A stretch of 14,368 nucleotides of DNA, taken from the NCBI GenBank assembly GCA_017394565.1, contig JAFPXW010000019.1, positions 1 to 14,368 of the forward strand. The letters are read 5' to 3'. Source of the stretch: Oscillospiraceae bacterium. Lineage in GTDB: Bacteria > Bacillota > Clostridia > Oscillospirales > Ruminococcaceae. The notes beneath the pieces were generated by a model. That model had not been told where the DNA came from, made no database searches, and saw nothing but the letters and a program-made list of their open reading frames with translations. Shown in pieces: positions 1-7,682 of the stretch (the first letter of the stretch is position 1; each line of letters starts with the position of its first letter). The position numbers were made by a program, and so were the translations under genes.

Positions 1-597
1 AAATTATTCGGACGAAAAGCTGCATCCGAACCGACCGCAGAGCAGGAGCAGACGCATGGATCTTTGACGCCTGATGAGATCCTGGAAAGCGGTTCGATCC
101 CTGCAAAACCGTCTGTTTTACGTCAGGAAGTATTTTTTGACGGAGAAAATGCAGAAGAAGAATGGATCTATCAATTCTTGCTGTCGGGCGATTTTGTGGA
201 ATTCAACAGCCACGCGGAACCGGAAGCCTGTCATCAGTATGAGCCTTATCTTGAGGAGGGTTTTACGGGATATGACCCGAAACTTCCGACTTTTATGCTC
301 AGCAATGAGGACATGGTGTGGGACGCTGTGGAAACGTTCAGGAAAACCGGCACAGTCGGAACGGACTGCCGTCCTGTGAACGCCGGAAAAATGCTGTTCC
401 GGACGAAGATCCCCTATTACGATCAAGTCATGACGTTTTACGGCTTTGACAGGGGCAATTCGTGGGAAAATTTCGGTATGTGCATGGTTTACAACCGTGA
501 TGTGGAGGGAACTCCCCTCGAAGCCAAGCTGCTTGCAGCGCTCGATGAAGCTGCGGCAAGCTATAGAGAAATGCCAACAAAACCATTCGAAGTATGA
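1..597 (+). CDS. Hypothetical protein, 5' end outside window
   Basis: The reading frame is open from the first base, so the gene starts before the window; 198 residues are visible, ending at TGA 595-597. The first visible residues, KLFGRK, look like the N-terminal end of a short cytosolic protein and are followed by a polar Glu/Gln/Thr-rich linker. A TTG at 64 could be read as a start, but no good ribosome binding site precedes it and the frame continues upstream. The body is acidic and rich in aromatic residues (for example FYGFDRGNSW around residues 145-154), with no membrane segment, signal peptide or recognisable catalytic motif. I do not recognise the family. It uses Leu TTA and Leu TTG codons more freely than the downstream biosynthetic genes. 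The next gene starts one base after its stop, so the two are probably co-translated. Confidence 0.75.
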   Translation, partial: KLFGRKAASEPTAEQEQTHGSLTPDEILESGSIPAKPSVLRQEVFFDGENAEEEWIYQFLLSGDFVEFNSHAEPEACHQYEPYLEEGFTGYDPKLPTFMLSNEDMVWDAVETFRKTGTVGTDCRPVNAGKMLFRTKIPYYDQVMTFYGFDRGNSWENFGMCMVYNRDVEGTPLEAKLLAALDEAAASYREMPTKPFEV

Positions 598-598
598 T

Positions 599-1276
599 AT
601 GAGAAAGTATTTGCCTGTCATGCTGCTGTCTGTTTTCTTTGTCTGTGCATTGCCTGTGCTGCATACAACGGCAGCTTCAAATGCTTCGTTTTCCGGACAG
701 ATACTTGTCCCGACTGAAGCTGATGTGTATACAGAATTCCTGACCGTGGCGACAAACGGGGGCTGTATCCAGAATTTTGCGGTTTCAGATGAGGGGCAGA
801 TCGCAGTCTGCACGAAGGGGAACTATGTGAACGTGTATCGCAGGGATGGCTCGTTTTCGTATGGCGTCCGCTATGTCACCTCCGGGGATAGCCGGGTGTT
901 CTGGAACGAGGAACAGCTGGTGATCTACCTGGTGCGCGGAGATCTCTGCCTTTTGCCGGATGAAACAGCGCAATGCATTTCCGTGTGGGGATTTACTGGC
1001 AGCGGGTCCGATTTGCTGACCCAGACAGTATTCACGAATTGTGCAGTAAATGGGACTTTCTACCAGATGCTGCCATCCGATTTCCCGCTGAGCCGGTCAA
1101 AGGGTTATCAGCTTGTGATGCAGACAGGCGGGGGAGCGCAGCAGGTGATCTACACGGATACCATGGACAAACGAAATGCCGTTTTACGGCTGCTTATCAT
1201 TACTTTTGTGTGTCTTTTTGTGGTATTTGGCATATGGAAAAACCTCCGGATCTGGAAGGATCTTGCACACCTGTGA
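599..1276 (+). CDS. Hypothetical exported or membrane-anchored protein
   Basis: This gene encodes 225 residues. The chosen ATG lies one base after the preceding stop (TGATATG). A frame extension back to 446 would run inside the preceding gene and is unlikely. No Shine-Dalgarno is obvious, which fits translational coupling. The N-terminus (MRK, then a hydrophobic stretch at residues 5-24 ending near TTAAS) looks like a signal peptide or signal anchor. A second hydrophobic stretch at about 195-213 is followed by basic residues, so the likely topology is an extracytoplasmic domain held by a C-terminal membrane helix. The middle has beta-strand-like repeats (FAVSDEGQIAVCT, YVNVYRRDGSFSYGVRYVTSG) reminiscent of propeller blades, but too few for a full propeller. 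I recognise no enzyme motif. Its function is unknown, and neighbouring ilvD gives no clear functional link. Confidence 0.7.
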   Translation: MRKYLPVMLLSVFFVCALPVLHTTAASNASFSGQILVPTEADVYTEFLTVATNGGCIQNFAVSDEGQIAVCTKGNYVNVYRRDGSFSYGVRYVTSGDSRVFWNEEQLVIYLVRGDLCLLPDETAQCISVWGFTGSGSDLLTQTVFTNCAVNGTFYQMLPSDFPLSRSKGYQLVMQTGGGAQQVIYTDTMDKRNAVLRLLIITFVCLFVVFGIWKNLRIWKDLAHL

Positions 1277-1313
1277 TCCTTTGCCGGAGATTCTGAAAAA
1301 ATGAGGTGTTACA

Positions 1314-2981
1314 ATGTATTTTGATGCAAAAACAGCCGGCGCCCACTGCGCACCGCAGCGTTCTCTGCTGCACGCACTGGGTCTGACCAAGGAGGAAATG
1401 GAGCGTCCCCTCGTTGGTATCGTAAGCTCCTATAATGAGATCGTGCCCGGTCATATGAACCTCGACAAGATCGTGGAAGCGGTCAAGCTCGGCGTTGCGA
1501 TGGCTGGCGGTACGCCGATCGTTTTTCCGGCGATCGCAGTCTGTGACGGTATCGCAATGGGTCACAGAGGCATGAAGTATTCCCTTGTTACCCGTGACCT
1601 GATCGCGGATTCTACCGAGGCGATGGCGCTTGCGCACGCTTTTGATGCGCTCGTTATGGTGCCGAACTGCGACAAGAACGTCCCCGGTCTGCTGATGGCA
1701 GCGGCTCGTGTGAATGTACCGACCATCTTCGTTTCCGGCGGCCCGATGCTGGCAGGTCACGTTGACGGCAAGCGCACCAGCCTGTCCTCCATGTTCGAGG
1801 CAGTCGGTTCCTTCAAGGCTGGCAAGATTGACCAGGAAAAGCTCGATGATTTCGAGCTGAATGCTTGTCCGACCTGCGGCTCCTGCTCCGGTATGTATAC
1901 CGCGAATTCCCACAACTGCCTGACCGAAGTTCTGGGTATGGGACTGCGCGGCAATGGTACCATCCCGGCAGTTTACTCCAAGCGTATCGAGCTTGCAAAG
2001 CACGCCGGTATGCAGGTCATGGAGCTTTACAGAAAGAACATCCGTCCGCGCGACATCATGACCGAGAAGGCATTCCAGAATGCACTGACGGCGGATATGG
2101 CGCTCGGCTGCTCGACCAATTCCATGCTGCACCTGCCGGCGATCGCCAACGAGTGCGGCATCAAGATCAACCTCGACATGGCAAACGAGATCAGCGCAAG
2201 AACTCCGAATCTCTGCCATCTCGCACCGGCTGGTCACACCTATATGGAACAGCTTGACGAAGCAGGCGGCGTTTACGCAGTCCTGAACGAGCTGTCCAAG
2301 AAGGGGCTGATCAATACCGATGTCATGACCGTTACCGGCAAGACGCTCGGCGAGAATATCGCAAATGTGGTCAACCGTGATCCGGAAGTCATCCGCCCGA
2401 TCGACAATCCGTATTCCCAGACCGGCGGTATCGCAGTCCTCAAGGGCAATCTGGCTCCTGACGGCTGCGTTGTCAAGAGAAGTGCCGTTGCACCGGAAAT
2501 GCTCGTGCATGAGGGACCGGCTCGCGTATTCGATTCCGAGGAGGAATCCATCGCAGCCATCTATGCCGGCAAGATCCAGGCTGGTGACGTGGTTGTCATC
2601 CGTTACGAAGGCCCGTCCGGCGGCCCCGGCATGAGAGAAATGCTCTCCCCGACCTCTGCCATCGCAGGCATGGGGCTGGACAAGGAAGTTGCCCTCATCA
2701 CCGACGGCAGATTCTCCGGTGCGACTCGCGGCGCAGCAATTGGCCATGTTTCGCCGGAAGCTGTTCGCGGCGGCATGATCGCTTATGTTCAGGACGGCGA
2801 CATCATCTCCATCAACATTCCGGAGTACAAGATCGAGCTGAAGGTTTCTGACGAGGAACTTGCAAAGCGCAAGGAAACCACACAGATCAAGGTCAAGACC
2901 GATGTGACCGGCTACCTCAAGCGCTATGCAAAGATGGTTTCTTCTGCGGATAAGGGCGCGATCATCAACAATAACGACTGA
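1314..2981 (+). CDS. ilvD: Dihydroxy-acid dehydratase
   Basis: This 555-residue protein dehydrates 2,3-dihydroxy-isovalerate and 2,3-dihydroxy-3-methylvalerate to the 2-oxo acids in valine and isoleucine synthesis; the valine branch also feeds leucine. The length is normal for the IlvD/Edd family. Visible motifs are PGH (45-47), CDGIAMGH (77-84), PNCDKNVPG (117-125) with iron-sulfur ligand Cys119, and CPTCGSCSGMYTANS (185-199), which holds further Cys residues. The C-terminal part contains GPSGGPGMREM and DGRFSG. PGH, where [2Fe-2S] plant-type enzymes have PCN, suggests an oxygen-sensitive E. coli-like [4Fe-4S] enzyme; that is inferred from family knowledge. Residue 200 is His, where I expect Met. 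The ATG at 1314 has a GAGGTG ribosome binding site, and the N-terminus aligns with the usual start just before the APHRSLL-like motif (here APQRSLL). It shares a block with leuCD and ilvA. Confidence 0.96.
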   Translation: MYFDAKTAGAHCAPQRSLLHALGLTKEEMERPLVGIVSSYNEIVPGHMNLDKIVEAVKLGVAMAGGTPIVFPAIAVCDGIAMGHRGMKYSLVTRDLIADSTEAMALAHAFDALVMVPNCDKNVPGLLMAAARVNVPTIFVSGGPMLAGHVDGKRTSLSSMFEAVGSFKAGKIDQEKLDDFELNACPTCGSCSGMYTANSHNCLTEVLGMGLRGNGTIPAVYSKRIELAKHAGMQVMELYRKNIRPRDIMTEKAFQNALTADMALGCSTNSMLHLPAIANECGIKINLDMANEISARTPNLCHLAPAGHTYMEQLDEAGGVYAVLNELSKKGLINTDVMTVTGKTLGENIANVVNRDPEVIRPIDNPYSQTGGIAVLKGNLAPDGCVVKRSAVAPEMLVHEGPARVFDSEEESIAAIYAGKIQAGDVVVIRYEGPSGGPGMREMLSPTSAIAGMGLDKEVALITDGRFSGATRGAAIGHVSPEAVRGGMIAYVQDGDIISINIPEYKIELKVSDEELAKRKETTQIKVKTDVTGYLKRYAKMVSSADKGAIINNND

Positions 2982-2994
2982 TTTGCAAATATAA

Positions 2995-3000
2995 TATAAT
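2995..3000 (+). promoter_or_regulatory. TATAAT box, possible weak internal promoter
   Basis: The ilvD-leuC gap contains a perfect TATAAT within an AT-rich run starting 14 bases after the ilvD stop. No TTGACA-like hexamer lies 16-18 bases upstream (the bases there are within ATAACGACTG), and there is no extended TG. It could be a weak leuC promoter or only AT-rich sequence. Confidence 0.2.
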
Positions 3001-3010
3001 GCTAAATGGT

Positions 3011-3040
3011 GCGGACAGTTTTGACCGACAAACTGCCCGC
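3011..3040 (+). promoter_or_regulatory. Imperfect hairpin in the leuC leader
   Basis: The arms GCGGACAGTTT (3011-3021) and AAACTGCCCGC (3030-3040) pair over 11 positions with one A-C mismatch and an 8-base loop (TGACCGAC). The hairpin ends 7 bases before the AAAGGA Shine-Dalgarno of leuC (3048-3053). No T-run follows on either strand, so it is not a standard intrinsic terminator. It may be an mRNA processing or stability element, or a translational control element for leuC. Confidence 0.55.
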
Positions 3041-3062
3041 GCACACGAAAGGACTGAAGTAC

Positions 3063-4325
3063 ATGGGTATGACCATGACACAGAAGATCCTCGCGGCACA
3101 CGCAGGTCTCGACAAGGTCGAGGCCGGACAGCTCGTGCTGGTGAATCTGGATCTCGTGCTTGGCAATGATATTACCTCTCCGGTTGCCATCAAGGCATTC
3201 AACCAGATGGGCAAGGAGAGCGTATTCGATAAGGAAAAGGTGACCATGGTAATGGATCACTTCGCGCCGAACAAGGACATCAAGGCGGCACAGCAGTGCA
3301 TGATGTGCCGTGATTTCTGCGGTGCGCAGGACATCACCAATTTCTACGATGTTGGTCAGATGGGCATTGAGCACGCGCTGCTGCCGGAAAAAGGACTCGT
3401 TGTGTCCGGTGACGCGGTCATCGGCGCAGACTCCCACACCTGCACCTACGGCGCACTGGGCGCATTCTCGACCGGTGTCGGCTCGACCGATATGGCGTGC
3501 GGCATGGCGATCGGCAAGGCTTGGTTCAAGGTGCCGCCGGCGCTCAGGTTTGAGCTGAAGGGCAAGCTGAACAAGTACGTTTCCGGTAAGGACGTCATCC
3601 TGCACATCATCGGCATGATCGGCGTAGACGGCGCACTTTACAAGTCGATGGAATTCGTTGGCGAAGGTCTGCATTCTCTGTCGATGGCGGATCGTCTTTG
3701 CATGGCAAATATGGCGATCGAGGCAGGCGCCAAGAACGGCATTTTCGCAGTCGACGACATCACCAAGGAGTATGTCAAGGCCCATTCCGACCGTGAGCCG
3801 GTGGTTTACGAGGCTGACGCGGATGCTGAGTACGAAAAGACCTATGTGATCGACCTCTCCGAGATCAAGCACACTGTTGCATTCCCGCATCTGCCGGAGA
3901 ATACCCATACCACAGACGAGATCGACGAGATCAGGATCCAGCAGGTTGTCATCGGTTCCTGCACCAACGGCCGTCTGGAGGATCTGAAGGCTGCGGCTGA
4001 GATCATGCAGGGCAAGAAGGTCGCTAAGGGTGTTCGCTGCATCGTGATCCCGGCAACCCAGAAGATCTACCTCGAAGCCATGGAAGCCGGCTATCTCAAG
4101 ACCTTCATCGAGTGCGGCGCAGTCGTTTCCACACCGACCTGCGGCCCGTGCCTGGGCGGTCACATGGGCATTCTCGCAGAGAATGAGCGTGCCGTTGCGA
4201 CCACCAACCGCAACTTCATCGACAGAATGGGCCACACGACGTCTGAAATCTATCTGGCATCTCCCGAGGTCGCTGCTGCAAGTGCAGTGATGGGCAGAAT
4301 TGCCGCTCCTGAGGAGGTGCTGTAA
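3063..4325 (+). CDS. leuC: 3-isopropylmalate dehydratase large subunit
   Basis: This 420-residue large subunit of isopropylmalate isomerase converts 2-isopropylmalate to 3-isopropylmalate in leucine synthesis, as a heterodimer with LeuD. Members of this family may also isomerise citramalate. It is of the shorter archaeal/clostridial type (about 420 residues). [4Fe-4S] ligands are visible as Cys300 in GSCTNGR and Cys360/Cys363 in TPTCGPCLGG; the GADSHTCTYGA motif lies at 121-131. I chose ATG 3063 (MGMTMTQKIL, a start typical of the family) because AAAGGA precedes it by 9 bases. An in-frame ATG at 3006 would put an inverted repeat inside the coding region and has no ribosome binding site. leuD follows directly after the stop codon, and its GAGGAGG site overlaps the leuC 3' end, so the subunits are translationally linked. 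Confidence 0.95.
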   Translation: MGMTMTQKILAAHAGLDKVEAGQLVLVNLDLVLGNDITSPVAIKAFNQMGKESVFDKEKVTMVMDHFAPNKDIKAAQQCMMCRDFCGAQDITNFYDVGQMGIEHALLPEKGLVVSGDAVIGADSHTCTYGALGAFSTGVGSTDMACGMAIGKAWFKVPPALRFELKGKLNKYVSGKDVILHIIGMIGVDGALYKSMEFVGEGLHSLSMADRLCMANMAIEAGAKNGIFAVDDITKEYVKAHSDREPVVYEADADAEYEKTYVIDLSEIKHTVAFPHLPENTHTTDEIDEIRIQQVVIGSCTNGRLEDLKAAAEIMQGKKVAKGVRCIVIPATQKIYLEAMEAGYLKTFIECGAVVSTPTCGPCLGGHMGILAENERAVATTNRNFIDRMGHTTSEIYLASPEVAAASAVMGRIAAPEEVL

Positions 4326-4820
4326 ATGAAAATGACTGGTACTGTCATCAAGTACGGTGACAACGTCGATACAGACGTCATCATCCCGGCTCGCTATCTG
4401 AATACGAGCGACCACAAGGAACTGGCTTCCCACTGCATGGAGGATCTGGACACCACGTTCGCGTCCCGCGTCAAGGAAGGCGACATTATGGTTGCCGGCT
4501 GGAATTTCGGCTGCGGTTCTTCCCGCGAGCACGCACCGATCGCCATCAAGGCAAGCGGTATCTCTCTGGTCATTGCCAAGAGCTTTGCTCGTATCTTCTA
4601 CAGAAATTCCATCAACATCGGTCTTGCCATCGTGGAATCCGAGGCGGCTGCCGATGCCATCGCGGAGGGCAATGTCATTACCGCTGACCTCGATAACGGT
4701 GTTCTCCACAACGAGACCACCGGCGAAGATTACGCAGTAGAGCCGTTCCCGGCATTCATCCAGACCATTATCGAAAACGGCGGTCTGGTAGAGTCCATCA
4801 AGAACGGGAGTATTCAGTGA
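4326..4820 (+). CDS. leuD: 3-isopropylmalate dehydratase small subunit
   Basis: This 164-residue small (swivel-domain) subunit completes the active site of isopropylmalate isomerase with LeuC. The length fits the short archaeal/clostridial LeuD type. Visible motifs are DNVDTDVIIPARYLNT (12-27), where the loop after PARYL contributes to substrate choice, and GCGSSREHAPIAIKASG (62-78), the conserved family signature. ATG 4326 abuts the leuC TAA, and the strong GAGGAGG site (about 4311-4317) lies within the leuC end. The motif YLNT does not by itself settle whether 2-isopropylmalate or citramalate is preferred. Leucine synthesis is inferred from the ilvD/ilvA neighbours; leuA and leuB are not in the window. 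Confidence 0.94.
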   Translation: MKMTGTVIKYGDNVDTDVIIPARYLNTSDHKELASHCMEDLDTTFASRVKEGDIMVAGWNFGCGSSREHAPIAIKASGISLVIAKSFARIFYRNSINIGLAIVESEAAADAIAEGNVITADLDNGVLHNETTGEDYAVEPFPAFIQTIIENGGLVESIKNGSIQ

Positions 4821-4821
4821 T

Positions 4822-6033
4822 ATGCAAAGTATAGACAAGGCGCTTGATCTGATCTCTGTGTTTGATGAGATCCGGAGTGACGGGGTTTTTGCATCGTTCC
4901 GGCAGATGCTCTGGCATACCTTGCAGAAGGATGAGGATGCAGAGGACTGCCGCGCCGGGTTTTGTGCCGATCTGTATAACATCGGACACACCGAGGACTG
5001 GACTGCTTATCTGACAGAGCAGGTGCTGATGCAGGAGAATGCCTGCACCTATTTTGCATCCCGCGGCGAATCCCTACCGGAATGCATCGAAGCAGCGGCA
5101 CGGTGCGATCTGCGGGCGCTGTCCCTGGCAGCTGCCGTCAAGCCGGAAATGCTTGCGGAAGGGGAGAGCCTTCCCTGCTGGAGAGCGCATCCGATTGACC
5201 TCGAATCACTCTACTTCGAGCGCCTGTCCGAGATCGGAAAGCACGGCTTTGGCATTTTTGCGAAGTACCGGATGTTTCACATGGAACTCTCCGATAAGAC
5301 CGAAAAAGGCTATGTTCTGGAGCCTGCGGCGTATCCGGATCCGATCCGTCTGGAGGATCTCATCGGCTATGATTTGCAGCGAAAGCAGATCATCGACAAC
5401 ACACGCGCCCTCGTTCACGGCAGCAAGGCGGCCAATACGCTGCTCTATGGTGATGCCGGAACTGGCAAATCCGCGACCGTCAAGGCCGTTGCCAACACGT
5501 TCGCGGAGGAAGGTCTGCGCCTGATCGAGCTTTCCAAGAATGAACTGCACCTGCTGCCCAAGCTTCTGGACGAGTTGGGCGCCAATCCGCTGAAATTCAT
5601 CCTGTTCATCGACGACCTGAGTTTTCAGGACAATGACGACGACTTTTCGGCGCTCAAGGCCGTGCTGGAGGGGAGTATTTCCGCAAGAACACGCAATACC
5701 GTCATTTATGCGACCAGCAACCGCCGCCACATCGTGCGCGAAACTTTCTCGCAGCGTGCCGGCGATGAGATCCACCGCAATGATACGATGCAGGAAACGA
5801 TCTCACTGTCTGAGCGCTTCGGGCTGACGGTTTACTTTGAAAAGCCCAATAAATCGCTGTATCTGGATATTGTGAAATCTCTTGCCGAGCAGCAGGCACT
5901 CTCGCTGAGCGAGGAGGAGCTTGCACTGGAAGCCGAACGCTTTGCCATGCGCAAAAGCGGCCGCAGCGCCCGTGCGGCGCGGCAGTTCATCGAACGGCTT
6001 GCGGCGGACGAGGCTTTAAAAAATTCGCAATGA
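4822..6033 (+). CDS. AAA+ ATPase of the DUF815 family
   Basis: This 403-residue protein is probably a cytosolic ATPase. The N-terminal half (to about residue 175) is helical and poorly conserved. The ATPase core follows: Walker A GDAGTGKS (210-217), Walker B FILFIDDLSF (259-268, Asp264/Asp265), a sensor-like YATSN (296-300), LSERFGL (329-335) and a C-terminal KSGRSARAARQF segment (378-389). These together are typical of DUF815 (PF05673). The biological role of that family is not established, and remodelling of a partner protein is only a guess. The start codon lies one base after the leuD stop (GTGATATG), so translation is probably coupled; no strong separate ribosome binding site is seen. 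Its position between leuD and ilvA is odd for an ATPase with no known amino acid role. Confidence 0.88.
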   Translation: MQSIDKALDLISVFDEIRSDGVFASFRQMLWHTLQKDEDAEDCRAGFCADLYNIGHTEDWTAYLTEQVLMQENACTYFASRGESLPECIEAAARCDLRALSLAAAVKPEMLAEGESLPCWRAHPIDLESLYFERLSEIGKHGFGIFAKYRMFHMELSDKTEKGYVLEPAAYPDPIRLEDLIGYDLQRKQIIDNTRALVHGSKAANTLLYGDAGTGKSATVKAVANTFAEEGLRLIELSKNELHLLPKLLDELGANPLKFILFIDDLSFQDNDDDFSALKAVLEGSISARTRNTVIYATSNRRHIVRETFSQRAGDEIHRNDTMQETISLSERFGLTVYFEKPNKSLYLDIVKSLAEQQALSLSEEELALEAERFAMRKSGRSARAARQFIERLAADEALKNSQ

Positions 6034-6058
6034 ATCGCGAAAATAAGGAGTGATAACC

Positions 6059-7261
6059 ATGCTTACGCTGGATAAGATCTATCATGCCAGCTATGTGCTG
6101 GAAAACGTCATCCGACAGACGGACATCATCCATGCCCCAAAGATCTGCCCTGACGCTAATGTTTACCTCAAGACCGAGAACCTCCAGATCACCGGTTCTT
6201 TTAAGGTGAGAGGCGCGTATTACAAGATTTCTCAGCTCTCCGAGGAGGAGAAAGCCAAGGGCGTGATCGCTTGCTCCGCAGGCAACCATGCGCAGGGCGT
6301 GGCACTGGCTGCGACCAAGAACGGCATCAAGTCCCTGATCTGCCTGCCCGACGGCGCACCGATCTCCAAGGTCGAAGCGACAAAGGGCTATGGCGCGGAG
6401 GTTTGTCTGGTTCCGGGCGTTTACGACGACGCTTACCAGAAGGCTCGCGAACTGGAGAAGGAAAAGGGATTCACCTTCGTGCATCCGTTCGATGATGAGG
6501 ACGTCATCGCAGGCCAGGGCACGATCGGCCTTGAAATTATCAAGCAGCTGCGCGACGTAGACATCGTGGTCGTACCGGTCGGCGGCGGCGGACTGATCTC
6601 CGGCGTGGCATTTGCGCTCAAGTCGCTCAACCCGAACATCCGCGTATACGGCGTACAGGCAAGCGGCGCTCCCTCGATGGTGCAGTCTCTCGAAATGGAC
6701 GAGATCATCTGCCTCGACAAGGTCAGCACCGTCGCTGACGGTATCAAGGTCAAGGAGCCCGGCACGAATACCTTCGAGCTGGTCAAGAAGTACGTTGACG
6801 GCGTTGTCACGGTTACCGATGACGAAGTCTCCACGGCGATCCTCGCACTCATCGAGCAGCAGAAGCTCATCGCCGAGGGTGCAGGTGCGGTTTCTGTCGC
6901 GGCGGTGATGTTCAACAAGATCCCCGATATGAAGGGCAAAAACGTGGTATGTCTGGTTTCCGGCGGTAATATCGACGTGACCATTCTTTCCCGCGTCATC
7001 AAGCGCGGCCAGCTCAAGATGGGCTGCACCGATACGCTGGTCATCCAGCTTGAGGACAAGCCCGGACAGCTCAAGGGCGTTTCGGCGATCCTCGCAGACC
7101 TGGGCGGCAATGTCGTTTCCATCCATCACGAGCGTGCGTCCGAGGACAGCGACATCACGGACACGATCCTGCGAATCGGTCTGGAAACCCGAAATCACGA
7201 GCATATCCGCCAGATCCGCCAGGCTTTGACAGAAGCAGGCTTCAAAATTGTGAACAAGTAA
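6059..7261 (+). CDS. ilvA: Threonine ammonia-lyase with C-terminal ACT domain
   Basis: This 400-residue PLP enzyme deaminates threonine to 2-oxobutanoate and ammonia, the first committed step of isoleucine synthesis by the threonine route. The PLP lysine is Lys49 in GSFKVRGA. SAGNHAQG (73-80) and the phosphate-binding loop GGGGL (175-179) are present, as is SGGN (301-304). Residues about 325-398 form a single ACT-like domain (DTLVIQLEDKPGQLKGVSAIL), as in the one-ACT subfamily rather than E. coli IlvA with two regulatory lobes. Allosteric control by isoleucine or another amino acid is therefore likely but not provable here. I chose ATG 6059 because AAGGAG (6045-6050) lies 8 bases upstream; the in-frame GTG at 6050 overlaps that site. 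ridA, two genes downstream, fits removal of the enamine/imine by-products of this reaction. Confidence 0.94.
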   Translation: MLTLDKIYHASYVLENVIRQTDIIHAPKICPDANVYLKTENLQITGSFKVRGAYYKISQLSEEEKAKGVIACSAGNHAQGVALAATKNGIKSLICLPDGAPISKVEATKGYGAEVCLVPGVYDDAYQKARELEKEKGFTFVHPFDDEDVIAGQGTIGLEIIKQLRDVDIVVVPVGGGGLISGVAFALKSLNPNIRVYGVQASGAPSMVQSLEMDEIICLDKVSTVADGIKVKEPGTNTFELVKKYVDGVVTVTDDEVSTAILALIEQQKLIAEGAGAVSVAAVMFNKIPDMKGKNVVCLVSGGNIDVTILSRVIKRGQLKMGCTDTLVIQLEDKPGQLKGVSAILADLGGNVVSIHHERASEDSDITDTILRIGLETRNHEHIRQIRQALTEAGFKIVNK

Positions 7262-7273
7262 AGGGTGACAACC

Positions 7274-7660
7274 ATGTGGGATTTTATTAAGGATAATATT
7301 CTGACGATTTTCTGTGTGCTGGGCTTGATCTGGCTCGGAAATCTGTTTTTGACGCAGCTTCGCTACAAGAAGCAGGGGGCCCGGCTTGAGGGGACAGTGG
7401 TCGGGCACGTTAACCAATCCGGAAATTATTTTCCGGTCTATGAATTCAATTACAATGGCGAGACGCTTCGCGTGGACAGCTACAACGGCGACAAGAACCC
7501 CATGATCGAAGGAGAAACGGAGATCATCTACTATCTCCCCGGCAATCAGAAGGGCGTCTTTGCCGAGCGGAATATGGGCGTCAAGCCGTGGCAGATCCTC
7601 TGCGGCGCGGCGTTTATCGTTGTCATTGTGATCAGTCTTATGAAATTTTTCACAAAATAA
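7274..7660 (+). CDS. Small membrane protein, DUF3592-like
   Basis: This gene encodes 128 residues with a hydrophobic segment near each end (about 8-28 and 107-124). Between them lies a roughly 75-residue domain with the pattern ARLEGTVVGHVNQSGNYFPV, then EFNYNGETLRVDSYNG and EIIYYLPGN. This beta-rich layout (a variable loop, then a Y-x-Y-N-G-E turn and a YYLP strand) matches proteins annotated as DUF3592. No catalytic residues are evident and the function is unknown. I chose ATG 7274, with an AAAGGG-like site just upstream overlapping the ilvA end; an in-frame GTG at 7265 is a less likely start. It sits between ilvA and ridA in the same orientation with short gaps, so it is probably cotranscribed, but no metabolic role is implied by sequence. 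Confidence 0.78.
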   Translation: MWDFIKDNILTIFCVLGLIWLGNLFLTQLRYKKQGARLEGTVVGHVNQSGNYFPVYEFNYNGETLRVDSYNGDKNPMIEGETEIIYYLPGNQKGVFAERNMGVKPWQILCGAAFIVVIVISLMKFFTK

Positions 7661-7682
7661 AACTGGAAAGGGGTTCCTACCT

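Noticed and set aside
1277..1313. T-box or other leader attenuator before ilvD
   Set aside because: The gap is only 37 bases, with no room for a T-box and no terminator hairpin. Any such leader would have to lie upstream, inside or before the preceding genes, and none was recognised.
3006..3062. Upstream ATG extension of leuC by 19 codons
   Set aside because: The extension runs through the hairpin and has no ribosome binding site, while ATG 3063 has AAAGGA at good spacing and a family-typical N-terminus.
1200..4991. A 1263-codon open frame on the minus strand opposite ilvD, leuC and leuD
   Set aside because: ilvD, leuC and leuD all lie in the same frame, and this antisense frame is aligned codon for codon with them. 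Its stops would need sense TTA, CTA or TCA codons, which these biased genes avoid. The product is Cys/His/Arg-rich and has no domain I recognise. It is a codon-bias shadow.
5987..7417. Long minus-strand frame opposite ilvA, and similar ones opposite pyrH, frr, uppS, cdsA, dxr and rseP
   Set aside because: Each is codon-aligned with the sense gene and explained by the same avoidance of TTA, CTA and TCA codons. None has a ribosome binding site with a plausible product.
7665..7678. GGAA-AGGGG-TTCC mini-hairpin over the ridA ribosome binding site
   Set aside because: The stem has only four base pairs of moderate strength, too weak to claim as a regulatory structure.
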